Shown: positions 26,532 through 34,747 of the stretch, in pieces
Layout of the letters: every line of letters starts with the position of its first letter
Numbering within the stretch: position 1 is the stretch's first letter
Assembly (NCBI GenBank): GCA_963696495.1
Contig: CAVOKJ010000002.1
Location: forward strand, 1,612,001-1,676,000
Source: Bog-756 sp963696495
Lineage (GTDB): Bacteria > Actinomycetota > Acidimicrobiia > Acidimicrobiales > RAAP-2
Direction: 5' to 3'
Length of the DNA: 64,000 nucleotides
Translations under genes and position numbers: made by a program
The notes under the pieces: model-generated
The model's database searches: none
Told to the model about the DNA's origin: nothing
The model's input: only the letters and a program-made list of their open reading frames with translations

Positions 26532-28099
26532 TCGGGGCCGAGGCGCTCCTGCGCACCCTCGTCGGACTCGGGGTCGACACCTGCTTCATGAACCCCGGCA
26601 CCTCGGAGATGCACTTCGTCGCCCAGCTCGACGACGTGCCGGACATGCACGGCGTACTGGCCCTGTTCGAGGGCGTGGCCACCGGTGCGGCCGACGGGTA
26701 CGCCCGGATGGCCGGCCGGCCGGCGGCGACCCTGCTCCACCTGGGCCCCGGGCTCGGCAACGGTCTCGCCAACCTGCACAACGCCCGCCGGGCCCGCAGC
26801 CCCGTCGTCAACATCGTGGGCGACCATGCCATCTCCCACCGCCCCTACGACGCCCAGCTGCAGTCCGACATCGAGACGGTGGCCCGGAACGTCTCGACCT
26901 TCGTCCACACCTCCGAGTCGACGGCGGCGCTCGGCGGCGACGCCGTCGCCGCACTGGCCGCGGCCCTCGGGCCCCCTTCGACCGTGGCCACGCTCATCCT
27001 GCCGGCCGACGTGTCGTGGTCCGAGGGCGGCACTGTGGCGGCACTGCCCATGTCGACACCCGGGACCGGCCGGATCGGTGCACCACCCGAGGACGGCGCG
27101 CTGGCCCTGGCGGCGGACGCCCTCCGCTCGGAGGAGCCGACGGCCATCCTCATCGGAGGACGGGCGTGCGGCGGCACCAACCTGGCAACGGCGGCGGACA
27201 TCGCCGCCGCCACCGGCGCCGCCTTCCTGTGCGAGACGTTCCCCGCCCGGCTCGAGCGGGGCGCCGGGCGCCCGGCGGTGGACCGGCTCGCCTACCTGGC
27301 GGAGTTCGCCGCACTGCAGCTCGACGGCATCGCCCACCTCGTGCTGGTGGACGCGGCGTCGCCGGTGTCGTTCTTCGCCTACCCGGGCAAACCGAGTGAT
27401 CTCGTCCCGCCCGGTTGCACCCTGCACCGGGTGGCCGGACCGTCGGACGACGTGGCCGGGGCCCTGGCCCAGCTGGCCGACCGGCTCGGCCTGCCGGCCG
27501 GAGGGGCGCCGAGACCCGGGGCCGCCCCGCCCGACCTCCCCACCGGCGACCTCACCTCCCAGGCGGTCTGCCAGGCCTTGGGGGCGCTCCTCCCCGAAGG
27601 CGCCATCGTCTCCGACGAGGGGAACACCTCGGGCCTCTTCGCTCCCGGCGCCACCGCCGGGAGCCCGCCCCACGACTGGCTCTGCCTCACCGGGGGGGCC
27701 ATCGGCCAGGGCCTGCCCGTGGCGGTCGGTGCGGCGGTGGCGTCGCCGGGCCGACGGGTGGTCGCGCTCGAGTCCGACGGGAGTGCCCTCTACACCCTGC
27801 AGGCGTGGTGGACCATGGCCCGGGAGGGGCTCGATGTCACCACCATCCTGCTGAACAACCACTCCTATGCGGTGTTGAACATGGAGCTCGACCGCGTCGG
27901 TGTGGAGAAACCCGGTCCCCGCGCCCGCGAGATGCTCGACCTCGGTGGACCGCCGATCGACTTCGTCCACCTGGCCAGAGGACTGGGGCTGCACGCCACG
28001 CGTGCCGAGTCGGCCGACCAGTTCGCCGACCAGTTGGCGCGTGCCCTGGCCACACCGGGACCGAGCGTGGTGGAGGCACTCGTCCCCCCGCTGCTGTAA
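26528..28099 (+). CDS. ThDP-dependent enzyme of the acetolactate synthase/benzoylformate decarboxylase family
   Basis: The 523-residue protein has the three-domain ThDP layout. The Pyr domain carries the cofactor-activating Glu48 in ALFEGVATGAADGYARM. The PP domain carries the Mg/ThDP motif ESDGSALYTLQAWWTMAREG ending in LLNNHSY. It starts with GTG 26528, overlapping the stop of the GlcD-like gene (GTGA). The family includes acetolactate synthases, benzoylformate decarboxylases and oxalyl-CoA-type enzymes. The tight coupling to a 2-hydroxyacid oxidase points to a 2-oxoacid decarboxylase or lyase acting on its product, which is an inference. No regulatory subunit gene is adjacent. Confidence 0.82.
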   Translation: MIGAEALLRTLVGLGVDTCFMNPGTSEMHFVAQLDDVPDMHGVLALFEGVATGAADGYARMAGRPAATLLHLGPGLGNGLANLHNARRARSPVVNIVGDHAISHRPYDAQLQSDIETVARNVSTFVHTSESTAALGGDAVAALAAALGPPSTVATLILPADVSWSEGGTVAALPMSTPGTGRIGAPPEDGALALAADALRSEEPTAILIGGRACGGTNLATAADIAAATGAAFLCETFPARLERGAGRPAVDRLAYLAEFAALQLDGIAHLVLVDAASPVSFFAYPGKPSDLVPPGCTLHRVAGPSDDVAGALAQLADRLGLPAGGAPRPGAAPPDLPTGDLTSQAVCQALGALLPEGAIVSDEGNTSGLFAPGATAGSPPHDWLCLTGGAIGQGLPVAVGAAVASPGRRVVALESDGSALYTLQAWWTMAREGLDVTTILLNNHSYAVLNMELDRVGVEKPGPRAREMLDLGGPPIDFVHLARGLGLHATRAESADQFADQLARALATPGPSVVEALVPPLL

Positions 28100-28117
28100 C
28101 CCGGACCCCCGGGCACC

Positions 28118-28138
28118 ACCGGTCGACCGCCGACCGGT
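28118..28138 (+). terminator. Hairpin after the ThDP gene
   Basis: ACCGGTCG pairs perfectly with CGACCGGT around the loop ACCGC (8 bp stem). It lies between the ThDP gene stop (28099) and the FMN reductase GTG (28164). No T-run follows. Confidence 0.45.
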
Positions 28139-28163
28139 CAGGAACCCGAACACAAGGAGCGCC

Positions 28164-28748
28164 GTGCCCCATCTGCAGATCATCGTCGGCACCACCCGCC
28201 CGGGTCGCTTCAGCGAGAAGGTGGCCCAGTGGGTCGTCGAGCACGTCGCCGCCCGGGACGACGTCAGCTCCGAGCTGATCGACCTGCGCGACTACCCGCT
28301 GCCCTTCTTCGACCAGCTCCCCCCGGCCTACACCCTCCGTGACTACCCGACCGAGGCGGCGGCGACCTTCGGGGCCACGATCGATCAGGGTGACGGCTAC
28401 ATCATCCTGACCGGCGAGTACAACCACGGCTACCCGGCGGTGCTCAAGAACGCCATCGACCATTCCTTCGTCGAGTGGCGGCGCAAGCCGGTGTCGTTCG
28501 TCGGTTGGGGGAACGTCGGCGGCGCCCGGGCCATCGAACAGCTCCGGGAGGTGGTGGTCGAGCTCGAGATGGCACCCCTGCGCCACGCCGTCCACATCCT
28601 GCCCGAGCTGATGGTGCCGGTGATGCAGGCCAGCGAGCCGTTCGACACCGGCCTCTTCTCCGCCCTCGACCCGAAGCTGACCGCCCTGGTCGACGATCTC
28701 CTGTGGTGGACGACCACCCTGGCGACCGGCCGGGCGCTCGACGCCTGA
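28164..28748 (+). CDS. NAD(P)H-dependent FMN reductase
   Basis: The 194-residue flavodoxin-like protein has the FMN phosphate loop IIVGTTRPGRFSEKVAQW, followed by DYPLPFFDQ and LTGEYNHGYPAVLKNAID. The last is the conserved NADPH-dependent FMN reductase/azoreductase segment (PxYNxxxPxxLKNAID). GTG 28164 is preceded by AAGGAG, a strong ribosome-binding site. Such enzymes reduce flavins, quinones or azo compounds in the cytoplasm. Nothing nearby fixes the electron acceptor. Confidence 0.85.
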   Translation: MPHLQIIVGTTRPGRFSEKVAQWVVEHVAARDDVSSELIDLRDYPLPFFDQLPPAYTLRDYPTEAAATFGATIDQGDGYIILTGEYNHGYPAVLKNAIDHSFVEWRRKPVSFVGWGNVGGARAIEQLREVVVELEMAPLRHAVHILPELMVPVMQASEPFDTGLFSALDPKLTALVDDLLWWTTTLATGRALDA

Positions 28749-28781
28749 CCACTGCGTCGACGGCGTCGAGCCGTCGCCCAC

Positions 28782-28787
28782 TACGAT
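28782..28787 (+). promoter_or_regulatory. -10 element of a leaderless ppk2 transcript
   Basis: TACGAT is followed by seven bases and then GTG 28795, and no ribosome-binding site precedes the start. This fits a leaderless mRNA. No clear -35 is visible. Confidence 0.4.
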
Positions 28788-28794
28788 CGCCTGG

Positions 28795-29673
28795 GTGACG
28801 AGCAACGAAGTGTCGGAGACGCAGGGGAACGGTTCGGGGCACGGATCGCACGCCTATGCCGGTCCCGCCGTGGTGGAGGCGGCCGCCCCGACGGTGATCT
28901 CCAAGGCCCACTACGAACGGGAGCTGACCCGGCTCCAGATCGAACTGGTGCGGATGCAGGAGTGGATCGTCCACGAGGGGCTGCAGGTGATGGTCATCTT
29001 CGAGGGCCGCGACACCGCCGGCAAGGGAGGGACCATCAAGCGCATCACCGAGCGGCTGAACGCCCGGCACTGCCGGGTCGTCGCCCTCGGCACCCCGACC
29101 GAGCGCGAGCGGTCCCAGTGGTACTTCCAGCGCTACATCGCCCACCTCCCGGCGGCCGGCGAGATGGTCCTGTTCGACCGCAGCTGGTACAACCGGGCGG
29201 GGGTCGAGCGGGTCATGGAGTTCTGCACCGAGGCCGAGCACCAGGAATTCTTCCGGACCTGTCCCCAGCTGGAGCGGGCCCTGGTCCGCTCGGGCATCAT
29301 CCTGGTCAAGTACTGGCTGTCCCTGAGCGACGAGGAGCAGGAGCGCCGGTTCACCGAGCGGATCAACAATCCCGGGAAGCGGTGGAAGCTCAGCCCCATG
29401 GACCTCGAGGCACGCGCCCGCTGGGTCGACTACGCCGAGGCCAAGGACGAGATGTTCGCCTACACGGACATCAAAGAGGCCCCTTGGTACGTGGTCGACG
29501 CCGACGACAAGAAGGCGGCCCGGCTCAACATCATCAGTCATCTCCTGCAGATCGTCCCCTACGACGCCGTCCCTCACGAGGAGGTGGCGCTGCCGCCGCG
29601 CCAGCGTCGCTCCTACCAGCGTCCTCCCATCGACAGCCAGACCTGGGTCCCGCAGCGGTACGTGGTCCGATGA
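28795..29673 (+). CDS. ppk2: Polyphosphate kinase 2 (PPK2)
   Basis: The 292-residue protein has a Walker A in VIFEGRDTAGKGGTIKRITE, the lid arginine region ALGTPTERERSQWYFQRY and Walker B-like MVLFDRSWYNRAGVERVMEF, with KYWLSLSDEEQ and KRWKLSPMD later. These are characteristic of PPK2 enzymes. They use polyphosphate to phosphorylate ADP/GDP (class I) or AMP (class II). The class cannot be set by eye. An adenylate kinase gene follows after 41 bases, so the pair could regenerate ATP from AMP and polyphosphate. Confidence 0.92.
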   Translation: MTSNEVSETQGNGSGHGSHAYAGPAVVEAAAPTVISKAHYERELTRLQIELVRMQEWIVHEGLQVMVIFEGRDTAGKGGTIKRITERLNARHCRVVALGTPTERERSQWYFQRYIAHLPAAGEMVLFDRSWYNRAGVERVMEFCTEAEHQEFFRTCPQLERALVRSGIILVKYWLSLSDEEQERRFTERINNPGKRWKLSPMDLEARARWVDYAEAKDEMFAYTDIKEAPWYVVDADDKKAARLNIISHLLQIVPYDAVPHEEVALPPRQRRSYQRPPIDSQTWVPQRYVVR

Positions 29674-29714
29674 GACCACCGGCGTCCCACCGTCCCGCAG
29701 GCCGCTGAACCGTC

Positions 29715-30368
29715 GTGCGCAAATACATCATCATGGGCATCCAGGGCAGCGGGAAGGGCACCCAGGCGAAGCTGCTGGCCGAGGACTTCCAACTCGAGCA
29801 CATCAGCGTGGGGGACATCTTCCGTTGGAACGTCCAGCACCACACCAAGCTGGGCGCTCAGGTCAAACGGATCATGGCCGACGGCCATCTCGTCGATGAC
29901 GATCTGGTCGAGGCGGTGGTCGAGGCGAGGTTGGCCGAGCACGACTGGAACTACGGGTTCATCATCGACGGCTTCCCCCGGAACGCCCGACAGGCGGAGT
30001 TCTTCCTCGAGAGCTACGACATCGACGGTGTGATCAACCTCCACCTCCCGGACGGGGACGTCATGCGGCGGGTGCTGGCCCGGCGGCTCTGCTCCCAGTG
30101 CGGGCTGGACTACAACCTGATCGGGCAGAGGCCCCGGCGCCCCGACACCTGCGACGTGTGCGGCGGTGCGCTGGTGGCCCGCGACGACGACAACCCCGAA
30201 GCACTGGCGGTGCGGCTGGCCCAGTACCACGAGGAGACCAAGCCCCTGATCGAGATCTTCGAGCGCAAGGAGTTCGTGGCCACCTTCGACGCCACCCGAT
30301 CGGTCGAAGAGGTGCAGGCCGCCATCCGTGAGCGGTTCTCCCTGCCGGCCTGGACCGGCCAGACCTAG
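29715..30368 (+). CDS. adk: Adenylate kinase (zinc-lid type)
   Basis: The 217-residue protein has the P-loop MGIQGSGKGTQAKLLAEDF, the AMP-binding GDIFRWNVQ and IIDGFPRNARQAEFF, and a LID with four cysteines (CSQCGLDYN...DTCDVCGGAL) of the zinc-binding long form. It interconverts ATP + AMP and 2 ADP. The sequence differs from typical housekeeping Adk (IQGSGKGT instead of PPGAGKGT), and the location beside ppk2 rather than in the ribosomal operon suggests a second copy dedicated to polyphosphate-linked energy metabolism. GTG 29715 is the start; the gap to ppk2 is 41 bases. Confidence 0.85.
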   Translation: MRKYIIMGIQGSGKGTQAKLLAEDFQLEHISVGDIFRWNVQHHTKLGAQVKRIMADGHLVDDDLVEAVVEARLAEHDWNYGFIIDGFPRNARQAEFFLESYDIDGVINLHLPDGDVMRRVLARRLCSQCGLDYNLIGQRPRRPDTCDVCGGALVARDDDNPEALAVRLAQYHEETKPLIEIFERKEFVATFDATRSVEEVQAAIRERFSLPAWTGQT

Positions 30369-30395
30369 CCGGGACGGCGCTTCGAGGGGTCCCGG
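30369..30395. terminator. Hairpin between adk and the enoyl-CoA hydratase gene
   Basis: CCGGGAC (30369-30375) pairs with GTCCCGG (30389-30395), a 7 bp stem right after the adk TAG. The genes converge here, so it may act on both strands. Confidence 0.45.
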
Positions 30396-30424
30396 GGCCC
30401 GGCGGGCGCTCCGACCGGTTCAGC

Positions 30425-31195
30425 TCACTGCTGGGCGGATCCCCGTTCGATGATGCCCTGCCGTCGGGCCGACAGTCCCTCGGCGTCGAAGCGCTCCCGC
30501 ATCCACCCACGGGACCAGCGGGCCTCCTCGGCATAGGCCTCGTGGTCCGACCGGAACGCGAAGGCGTCATACATGGCCCGGAGCTCACCGACGGCGTCCG
30601 GGTCGACGTCGCCCACCGAGCCGGCCAGTTCGAGCACCCTCGGGAGGAGGGCGGAATGGGGGACGACCTCGTTGACGAGTCCCCACTCGAAGGCCCGGAC
30701 GGCGTCCACGAAGTTGCCGGTCAACGACATCTGCCGGGCCCGGTTGATGCCGACGAGCTGCGGCAGTCGGATGGTCAGGCCACCGGCGGGCATGACCCCG
30801 ACGCGGGCGTGGGTGTCGGCGAAGGTGGCCCGCTCTGAGGCGATGAGGAAGTCGCAGCCGAGCGCCAGCTCCAACCCGCCGGTCACCGCGGGACCGTTGA
30901 CCGCACCGATCATCGGTTTGGACGGCCGGGGGAACCCGACCCGCGAACCGGGGGACGACGGGGAAGAGGCGGAACCGACCTCCTGGTAGGTCCGGGCCAG
31001 GTCGGCGAGGTCGAGTCCGGCACAGAAGGCCGGGTCCCGTCCCGTGAGCACCACCACCCGGACCCGGTCGTCCTCGTCGCACTCGTCGAAGGCGTCCGCC
31101 ATCGAGCGGATCATCGAACCGGTCAGCGCGTTGCGGGCCTCGGGCCGGTCGAGGGTGACGACGGCGACCGGGCCGTCCATCCTGGTCGTGATCAC
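30425..31195 (-). CDS. Enoyl-CoA hydratase/isomerase family protein
   Basis: The 256-residue crotonase-fold protein has TLDRPEARNALTGSM, FCAGLDLADLA (oxyanion hole) and GAVNGPAVTGGLELALGCDF with the second oxyanion glycine. ERATFADTHARVGVMPAGGL contains the position normally holding the catalytic Glu. The canonical Glu pair is only partly conserved, so it may be an isomerase or a broad crotonase rather than a standard hydratase. GTG 31195 is the start, with TAGAGA six bases upstream suggesting a leaderless message. It is divergent from the fructosamine kinase gene. Confidence 0.82.
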   Translation of the reverse strand: MITTRMDGPVAVVTLDRPEARNALTGSMIRSMADAFDECDEDDRVRVVVLTGRDPAFCAGLDLADLARTYQEVGSASSPSSPGSRVGFPRPSKPMIGAVNGPAVTGGLELALGCDFLIASERATFADTHARVGVMPAGGLTIRLPQLVGINRARQMSLTGNFVDAVRAFEWGLVNEVVPHSALLPRVLELAGSVGDVDPDAVGELRAMYDAFAFRSDHEAYAEEARWSRGWMRERFDAEGLSARRQGIIERGSAQQ

Positions 31196-31360
31196 CAGGC
31201 ATCTCTAGCACGGTGGGCGGCCACCAGGCCCGGTCGGGGATCAGTGGGCGCCGGCGCTGCCACAATGTCCCCATGGCCCGTACCGTCGCCGATCGGCCCG
31301 GCACGCCACCGCCCGGCTCCTGCGGGACCGCCCGTGGGCCGGCCGAGCAGAGGAGCGGTC

Positions 31361-32173
31361 GTGGACCCTCCCGGTAGCGTGGGCGCCGCCGACAGCTGGG
31401 GGGCCCGGGTCGCCCGATCGCTCGGGCCCGTCGGGGTCCCCCGCCCGCTGGGGGGCCGGTCCTGGAGGCTGCCGACCGCCCACGCGGACGTCGTCGTGAA
31501 GACCGGGCCCGGCGTCCTCGACGAAGCCGAGGGGTTGGCCGAGCTCGGTCGCTGCGAGGGCGCGCCACCGGTCCCCGACGTCCTGGTGGCCGAGCCCGGG
31601 CTCCTGGTGACCCGGTGGGTCGAGCAGGGCCCCCGGACCGAGGTCCACGACGAGGCGCTCGGACGGATGCTGGCCGCGCTGCACACACCGCGGTGGCCGC
31701 ACTTCGGCGGCGGCTCCTCGTGGATCGGCGACTGCCCCGTCGACCCCGCCGTCCACCGGGAGGGCACGGCGTTCTACGGCTCCCGGCTGTCGGCGCTGGC
31801 AGCGCGGTGCGACCTCGACCGCCAGATCCGGCCGGTCATCGACCGGATCGGCCGGCTGCTCCCCCCGGACGGCCCCGCCCTGGTCCACGGCGACCTGTGG
31901 TGGGGCAACGTGCTGTGGGGGGCCGACGGACGCCCGTGGCTCATCGACCCCTCCACCCACGGCGGCCACCCGGAGGAGGACCTGGCCATGCTCGGCCTCT
32001 TCGGTCCGGTCCCGGATGCGACCGCCCGGGCGTACGCGGCGGTCCGGCCTCCGGCCGCCGGCTGGGAGGAGCGGGTCGACCTGTTCCGGCTCTACCCGCT
32101 ACTGGTGCACACGGTGCTCTTCGGGGGTGGCTACCGCTCCGAAGCGGAAGCGGTCATCCGGCGGCTGACCTGA
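31361..32173 (+). CDS. Fructosamine kinase family protein
   Basis: The 270-residue protein has an aminoglycoside-phosphotransferase-like fold. Key features are the phosphate-binding lysine VVVKTGPGVLDEAEGL, LHTPRWPHFGGGSSWIGDCP and the catalytic HGDLWWGNVLW (176-186), followed by LIDPSTHGGHPEEDLAMLGLF. These are diagnostic of fructosamine-3-kinase/ketosamine kinases that remove early glycation from protein lysines. GTG 31361 is chosen because AGGAG lies five bases upstream. A short ORF (ATG 31273 to TAG 31377), preceded by CACAAT, overlaps the start in another frame and may be a leader. Confidence 0.88.
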   Translation: MDPPGSVGAADSWGARVARSLGPVGVPRPLGGRSWRLPTAHADVVVKTGPGVLDEAEGLAELGRCEGAPPVPDVLVAEPGLLVTRWVEQGPRTEVHDEALGRMLAALHTPRWPHFGGGSSWIGDCPVDPAVHREGTAFYGSRLSALAARCDLDRQIRPVIDRIGRLLPPDGPALVHGDLWWGNVLWGADGRPWLIDPSTHGGHPEEDLAMLGLFGPVPDATARAYAAVRPPAAGWEERVDLFRLYPLLVHTVLFGGGYRSEAEAVIRRLT

Positions 32174-32295
32174 ACGTGTCGGTAGTGGGCCCGTCGGCGA
32201 GGAGCGGGGTCGCCCATCCGACGTACGGGCGAGGTCGACCCCGCCACCGGCGAGACGTCGGGGTGGCCGGGACTCCCTCGACCCTCTCCGCGGTG

Positions 32296-32718
32296 TCACG
32301 GTGGAGGGACAGTGGCTACACGGCCGGGAAGGGCCGGGGCCCGGTAGCACGGGAGCAGCGAGGCGTTCGCCGCGGTGCTCGGGGGATCGAGGCGCACGAT
32401 GGCCTTGTCGCACAAGGCGCGTCCCCCCGTCACCGGACCGTGTTCCGACGGCGGGGGTTGGGGCGACGTCAGTCCTCCGGCCGGCCCCCGGCCACCGGAG
32501 TGGGAGGGCGGGGTCCCGGAGAAGTGCCCGGCTCCCCCGAGGGCGAGGAACGTCATTCCCAGGACGAGGACCACGCCGACGATGGCGGCGCCGAGGAGGA
32601 CCCGCCGGCGCCGTCGCCGGCGGGCCTCCTCGAACAGACTGGACGGACCGGTCCCCGATGGCGCCGTCCCCGGATCGTCGAGACCGGTCGTCTCGGCCTC
32701 CAGCAGTCCGACAGGCAC
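32296..32718 (-). CDS. Small single-pass membrane protein of unknown function
   Basis: This 140-residue protein has a cytoplasmic N-terminus (PVGLLEAETTGLDDPGTAPS), a run of seven arginines and one helix (VLLGAAIVGVVLVLGMTFLA). A Pro/Gly/Ser-rich outer part with two cysteines (ALCDKAIVRLD, SLLPCYRAP) follows. I do not recognise a family. Its reality is supported by an unusually good promoter ending six bases before GTG 32718. The longer reading to 33201 is antisense to the HAD gene and is rejected. It is convergent with the fructosamine kinase gene. Confidence 0.6.
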   Translation of the reverse strand: MPVGLLEAETTGLDDPGTAPSGTGPSSLFEEARRRRRRRVLLGAAIVGVVLVLGMTFLALGGAGHFSGTPPSHSGGRGPAGGLTSPQPPPSEHGPVTGGRALCDKAIVRLDPPSTAANASLLPCYRAPALPGRVATVPPP

Positions 32719-32724
32719 AGGACT

Positions 32725-32753
32725 ACTATGACTAGTACCATGTTCGCTGTCAA
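32725..32753 (-). promoter_or_regulatory. Near-consensus sigma70-type promoter, leaderless
   Basis: On the minus strand TTGACA (32753-32748) is a perfect -35. It is 17 bases from CATAGT (32730-32725), and six bases later GTG 32718 begins. It is the best promoter in the window and lies in a locally AT-rich patch. Confidence 0.65.
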
Positions 32754-32836
32754 GATCGCCCGGGCGGGCGCGGGATCCGGGGCGAGCAGGTGGCGGCGGG
32801 GGGACCTGGTCCCGGTGTCGTGGTAGGTCTGGTGCC

Positions 32837-33508
32837 GTGAGCACCCGAACCTCTGGTCGACAACCCGGGGGAACCGTTCTCGCCCTCGATGTGGACGGCG
32901 TGCTCCTCGACTCCGGACGCACCGGAAAAGGTCCCTGGCAACAGGTGCTCGGCCAGCGGTACGGGCTGGATCCGACCCTCCTGGACGCGGCCTTCTTCCA
33001 GCGATCCTGGCCGTCCGTCATCGTGGGCCGTGAGCCCATCGAACCGGCGTTGACCCGGGCGCTGACGGAGCTCCACTGGGAGATCGATGTCGAGGATGTG
33101 CTCCGGTGCTGGTTCGAGTCCGATTTCGAGATGGACCGCGAGGTCGTCCGGGCCGTCGCGGCGTGGGCCGCCGCCGGGACACGGGTGGTGCTGGTCACCA
33201 ATCAAGAGTCGAGACGGGCCAGCTTCCTCGAACGGGGCCTGGGCGCCCACCTTCCCATCGAGGGCATCGCCTACTCCGGCCGGCTCGGTGTTCTGAAGAG
33301 CGACCCGGCGTTCTACCCTGCCGCCGAGCGATTGCTGGGCATCGGAGCTCGAACCGACAGGGTCGTCTTCGTCGATGACTCGATGCCGAACGTGTGGGCG
33401 GCGGAAGGTCATGGATGGCTCGGCATCCACTTCGACCGGCAGCTCGATTGGCGTGCGCAGATCAGCGCGGCGCTGGCCGCCCGGGATCACCGACTCGACT
33501 CGGCGTGA
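32837..33508 (+). CDS. HAD-superfamily hydrolase
   Basis: The 223-residue protein has motif I VLALDVDGVLLDSGRTGKG (nucleophile Asp and acid/base Asp), motif II VVLVTNQESRRASF, the motif III region GVLKSDPAFY (Lys) and motif IV RVVFVDDSMPNVWAA. A helical cap lies between motifs I and II. It is a phosphatase of the HAD class; the substrate is unknown. GTG 32837 is the start. The gene is divergent from the small membrane protein. Confidence 0.82.
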   Translation: MSTRTSGRQPGGTVLALDVDGVLLDSGRTGKGPWQQVLGQRYGLDPTLLDAAFFQRSWPSVIVGREPIEPALTRALTELHWEIDVEDVLRCWFESDFEMDREVVRAVAAWAAAGTRVVLVTNQESRRASFLERGLGAHLPIEGIAYSGRLGVLKSDPAFYPAAERLLGIGARTDRVVFVDDSMPNVWAAEGHGWLGIHFDRQLDWRAQISAALAARDHRLDSA

Positions 33509-33563
33509 CGGTGCGACAGACCGGGCCGTCCGAGGGGACGTCCACGACAAGGGAGCAGCAGCC

Positions 33564-34250
33564 ATGAGTGTGGTGCTCGTCACCGGGGCCAACAAGGGAC
33601 TCGGCTACGAAACCGCCCGTCAACTGATCCAGCGAGGTCACACCGTCACCATCGGTGCGCGCGACACCGAGCGGGGAGCGGCGGCGGCGTCCGAGCTCGG
33701 CGCCCGGTTCGTGCAGCTCGACGTGACCGACGACGCGTCGGTGGATGCCGCGCTGCGGTCGATCGACGAGCGCGAGGGGCGCCTCGACGTCCTCGTCAAC
33801 AACGCCGGGATCAGCGCCACAGCGGACGTCGACGGCCCTCTCGCCCTCGAGGTGTTCGACACCAACGCCATCGGCGTCATCCGTGTCACCCAGGCCGCGC
33901 TCCCGCTCCTGGAGAAGTCCGACAACCCCGTCGTGGTCAACGTGTCCAGCGCCCTCGGTTCGTTCTGGGCCGTCACCAATCCCGCCCGACGCCAGTTCCA
34001 CTTCCCCTCCATCGTCTACGGCGCCAGCAAGGCCGCCGTCTCGATGCTCACCGTCCAGTACGCCAAGACGTTCCCGGCGATCAAGTTCAACGCGGTCGAG
34101 CCCGGGTTCACCGCCACGGACCTCACGCCCATGAGCGGGGCCGGGCAGCCGGTCGAGAAGGGCGCCGAGGTCATCGTGCGGATGGCCACCATCGGCCACG
34201 ACGGTCCCACCGGCACCTTTCAGGAGGGTGACGACGAGCTCCCCTGGTGA
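33564..34250 (+). CDS. Short-chain dehydrogenase/reductase
   Basis: The 228-residue protein is a classical SDR: cofactor motif VTGANKGLGYE (TGxxxGxG), LDVLVNNAGISATADVDG (NNAG), catalytic Ser in VVVNVSSALGSF, and the YxxxK in SIVYGASKAAVSML. EPGFTATDLTP closes the core. ARD after the second strand (TIGARDTERG) favours NADP(H). ATG 33564 is preceded by GGGAG. Substrate is not identified. Confidence 0.88.
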   Translation: MSVVLVTGANKGLGYETARQLIQRGHTVTIGARDTERGAAAASELGARFVQLDVTDDASVDAALRSIDEREGRLDVLVNNAGISATADVDGPLALEVFDTNAIGVIRVTQAALPLLEKSDNPVVVNVSSALGSFWAVTNPARRQFHFPSIVYGASKAAVSMLTVQYAKTFPAIKFNAVEPGFTATDLTPMSGAGQPVEKGAEVIVRMATIGHDGPTGTFQEGDDELPW

Positions 34251-34297
34251 TCCCACGCCGCGGCTCGACCGGTTGTTGCCGGCTCCGCTGCATTCGC

Positions 34298-34747
34298 CTA
34301 GAGCGTGGCCAGATAGGCATCCATCTTGACGAAGCTGCTCTCGAGGCCGGCCTGGGCCTCGGGGCTCATCAGCATCGGGGGCACCTTGGTCTGATGGGTG
34401 ACCGTCTCGGTGCGACCGTCACCGAGGTCGTTGAAGACGATCGAGGTGGTCATCCCACCCTCGACGCCGGCCTCGGTGAACGAGAGCCTCCGGGGCGGAT
34501 CGAAGTCCACGAAGACACCGCGCATCGGGTACTCCTCACCGGTCTCGTCGTTGACCATCAGGGTCTCGAAGCGGCCCCCGGGACGGGGCTCGACCGTGAT
34601 GCCCTCGAGCGGCGTGCTGGTGCCGACCGGTCCCCAGAAGTGGGTCAGGTGGGCGGGTGTGGTCATGCACTCGAAGACCACCTCCGGGAGGGCCTCGAAG
34701 ATTCGGCTGATGGTGAGCTCACCGAGCTCGGTCGATGTGTCGCTCAT
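34298..34747 (-). CDS. SRPBCC/AHSA1-domain protein regulated by the adjacent ArsR repressor
   Basis: This 149-residue protein of the START/Bet v1 fold contains ISRIFEALPEVVFECMTTPA, HFWGPVGTSTPLEG and RGVFVDFDPPRRLSFTEAG, typical of the AHSA1-like family. Its ATG 34747 overlaps the arsR stop by four bases (ATGA), and AAGGAG lies eight bases upstream. ArsR-SRPBCC operons of this type are widespread; the SRPBCC protein probably binds a hydrophobic ligand. Function is not known in detail. Confidence 0.85.
   Translation of the reverse strand: MSDTSTELGELTISRIFEALPEVVFECMTTPAHLTHFWGPVGTSTPLEGITVEPRPGGRFETLMVNDETGEEYPMRGVFVDFDPPRRLSFTEAGVEGGMTTSIVFNDLGDGRTETVTHQTKVPPMLMSPEAQAGLESSFVKMDAYLATL

Noticed and set aside
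32719..33201. N-terminal extension of the small membrane protein to 33201
   Set aside because: It would be antisense to the HAD gene and would place the consensus promoter inside the coding region.
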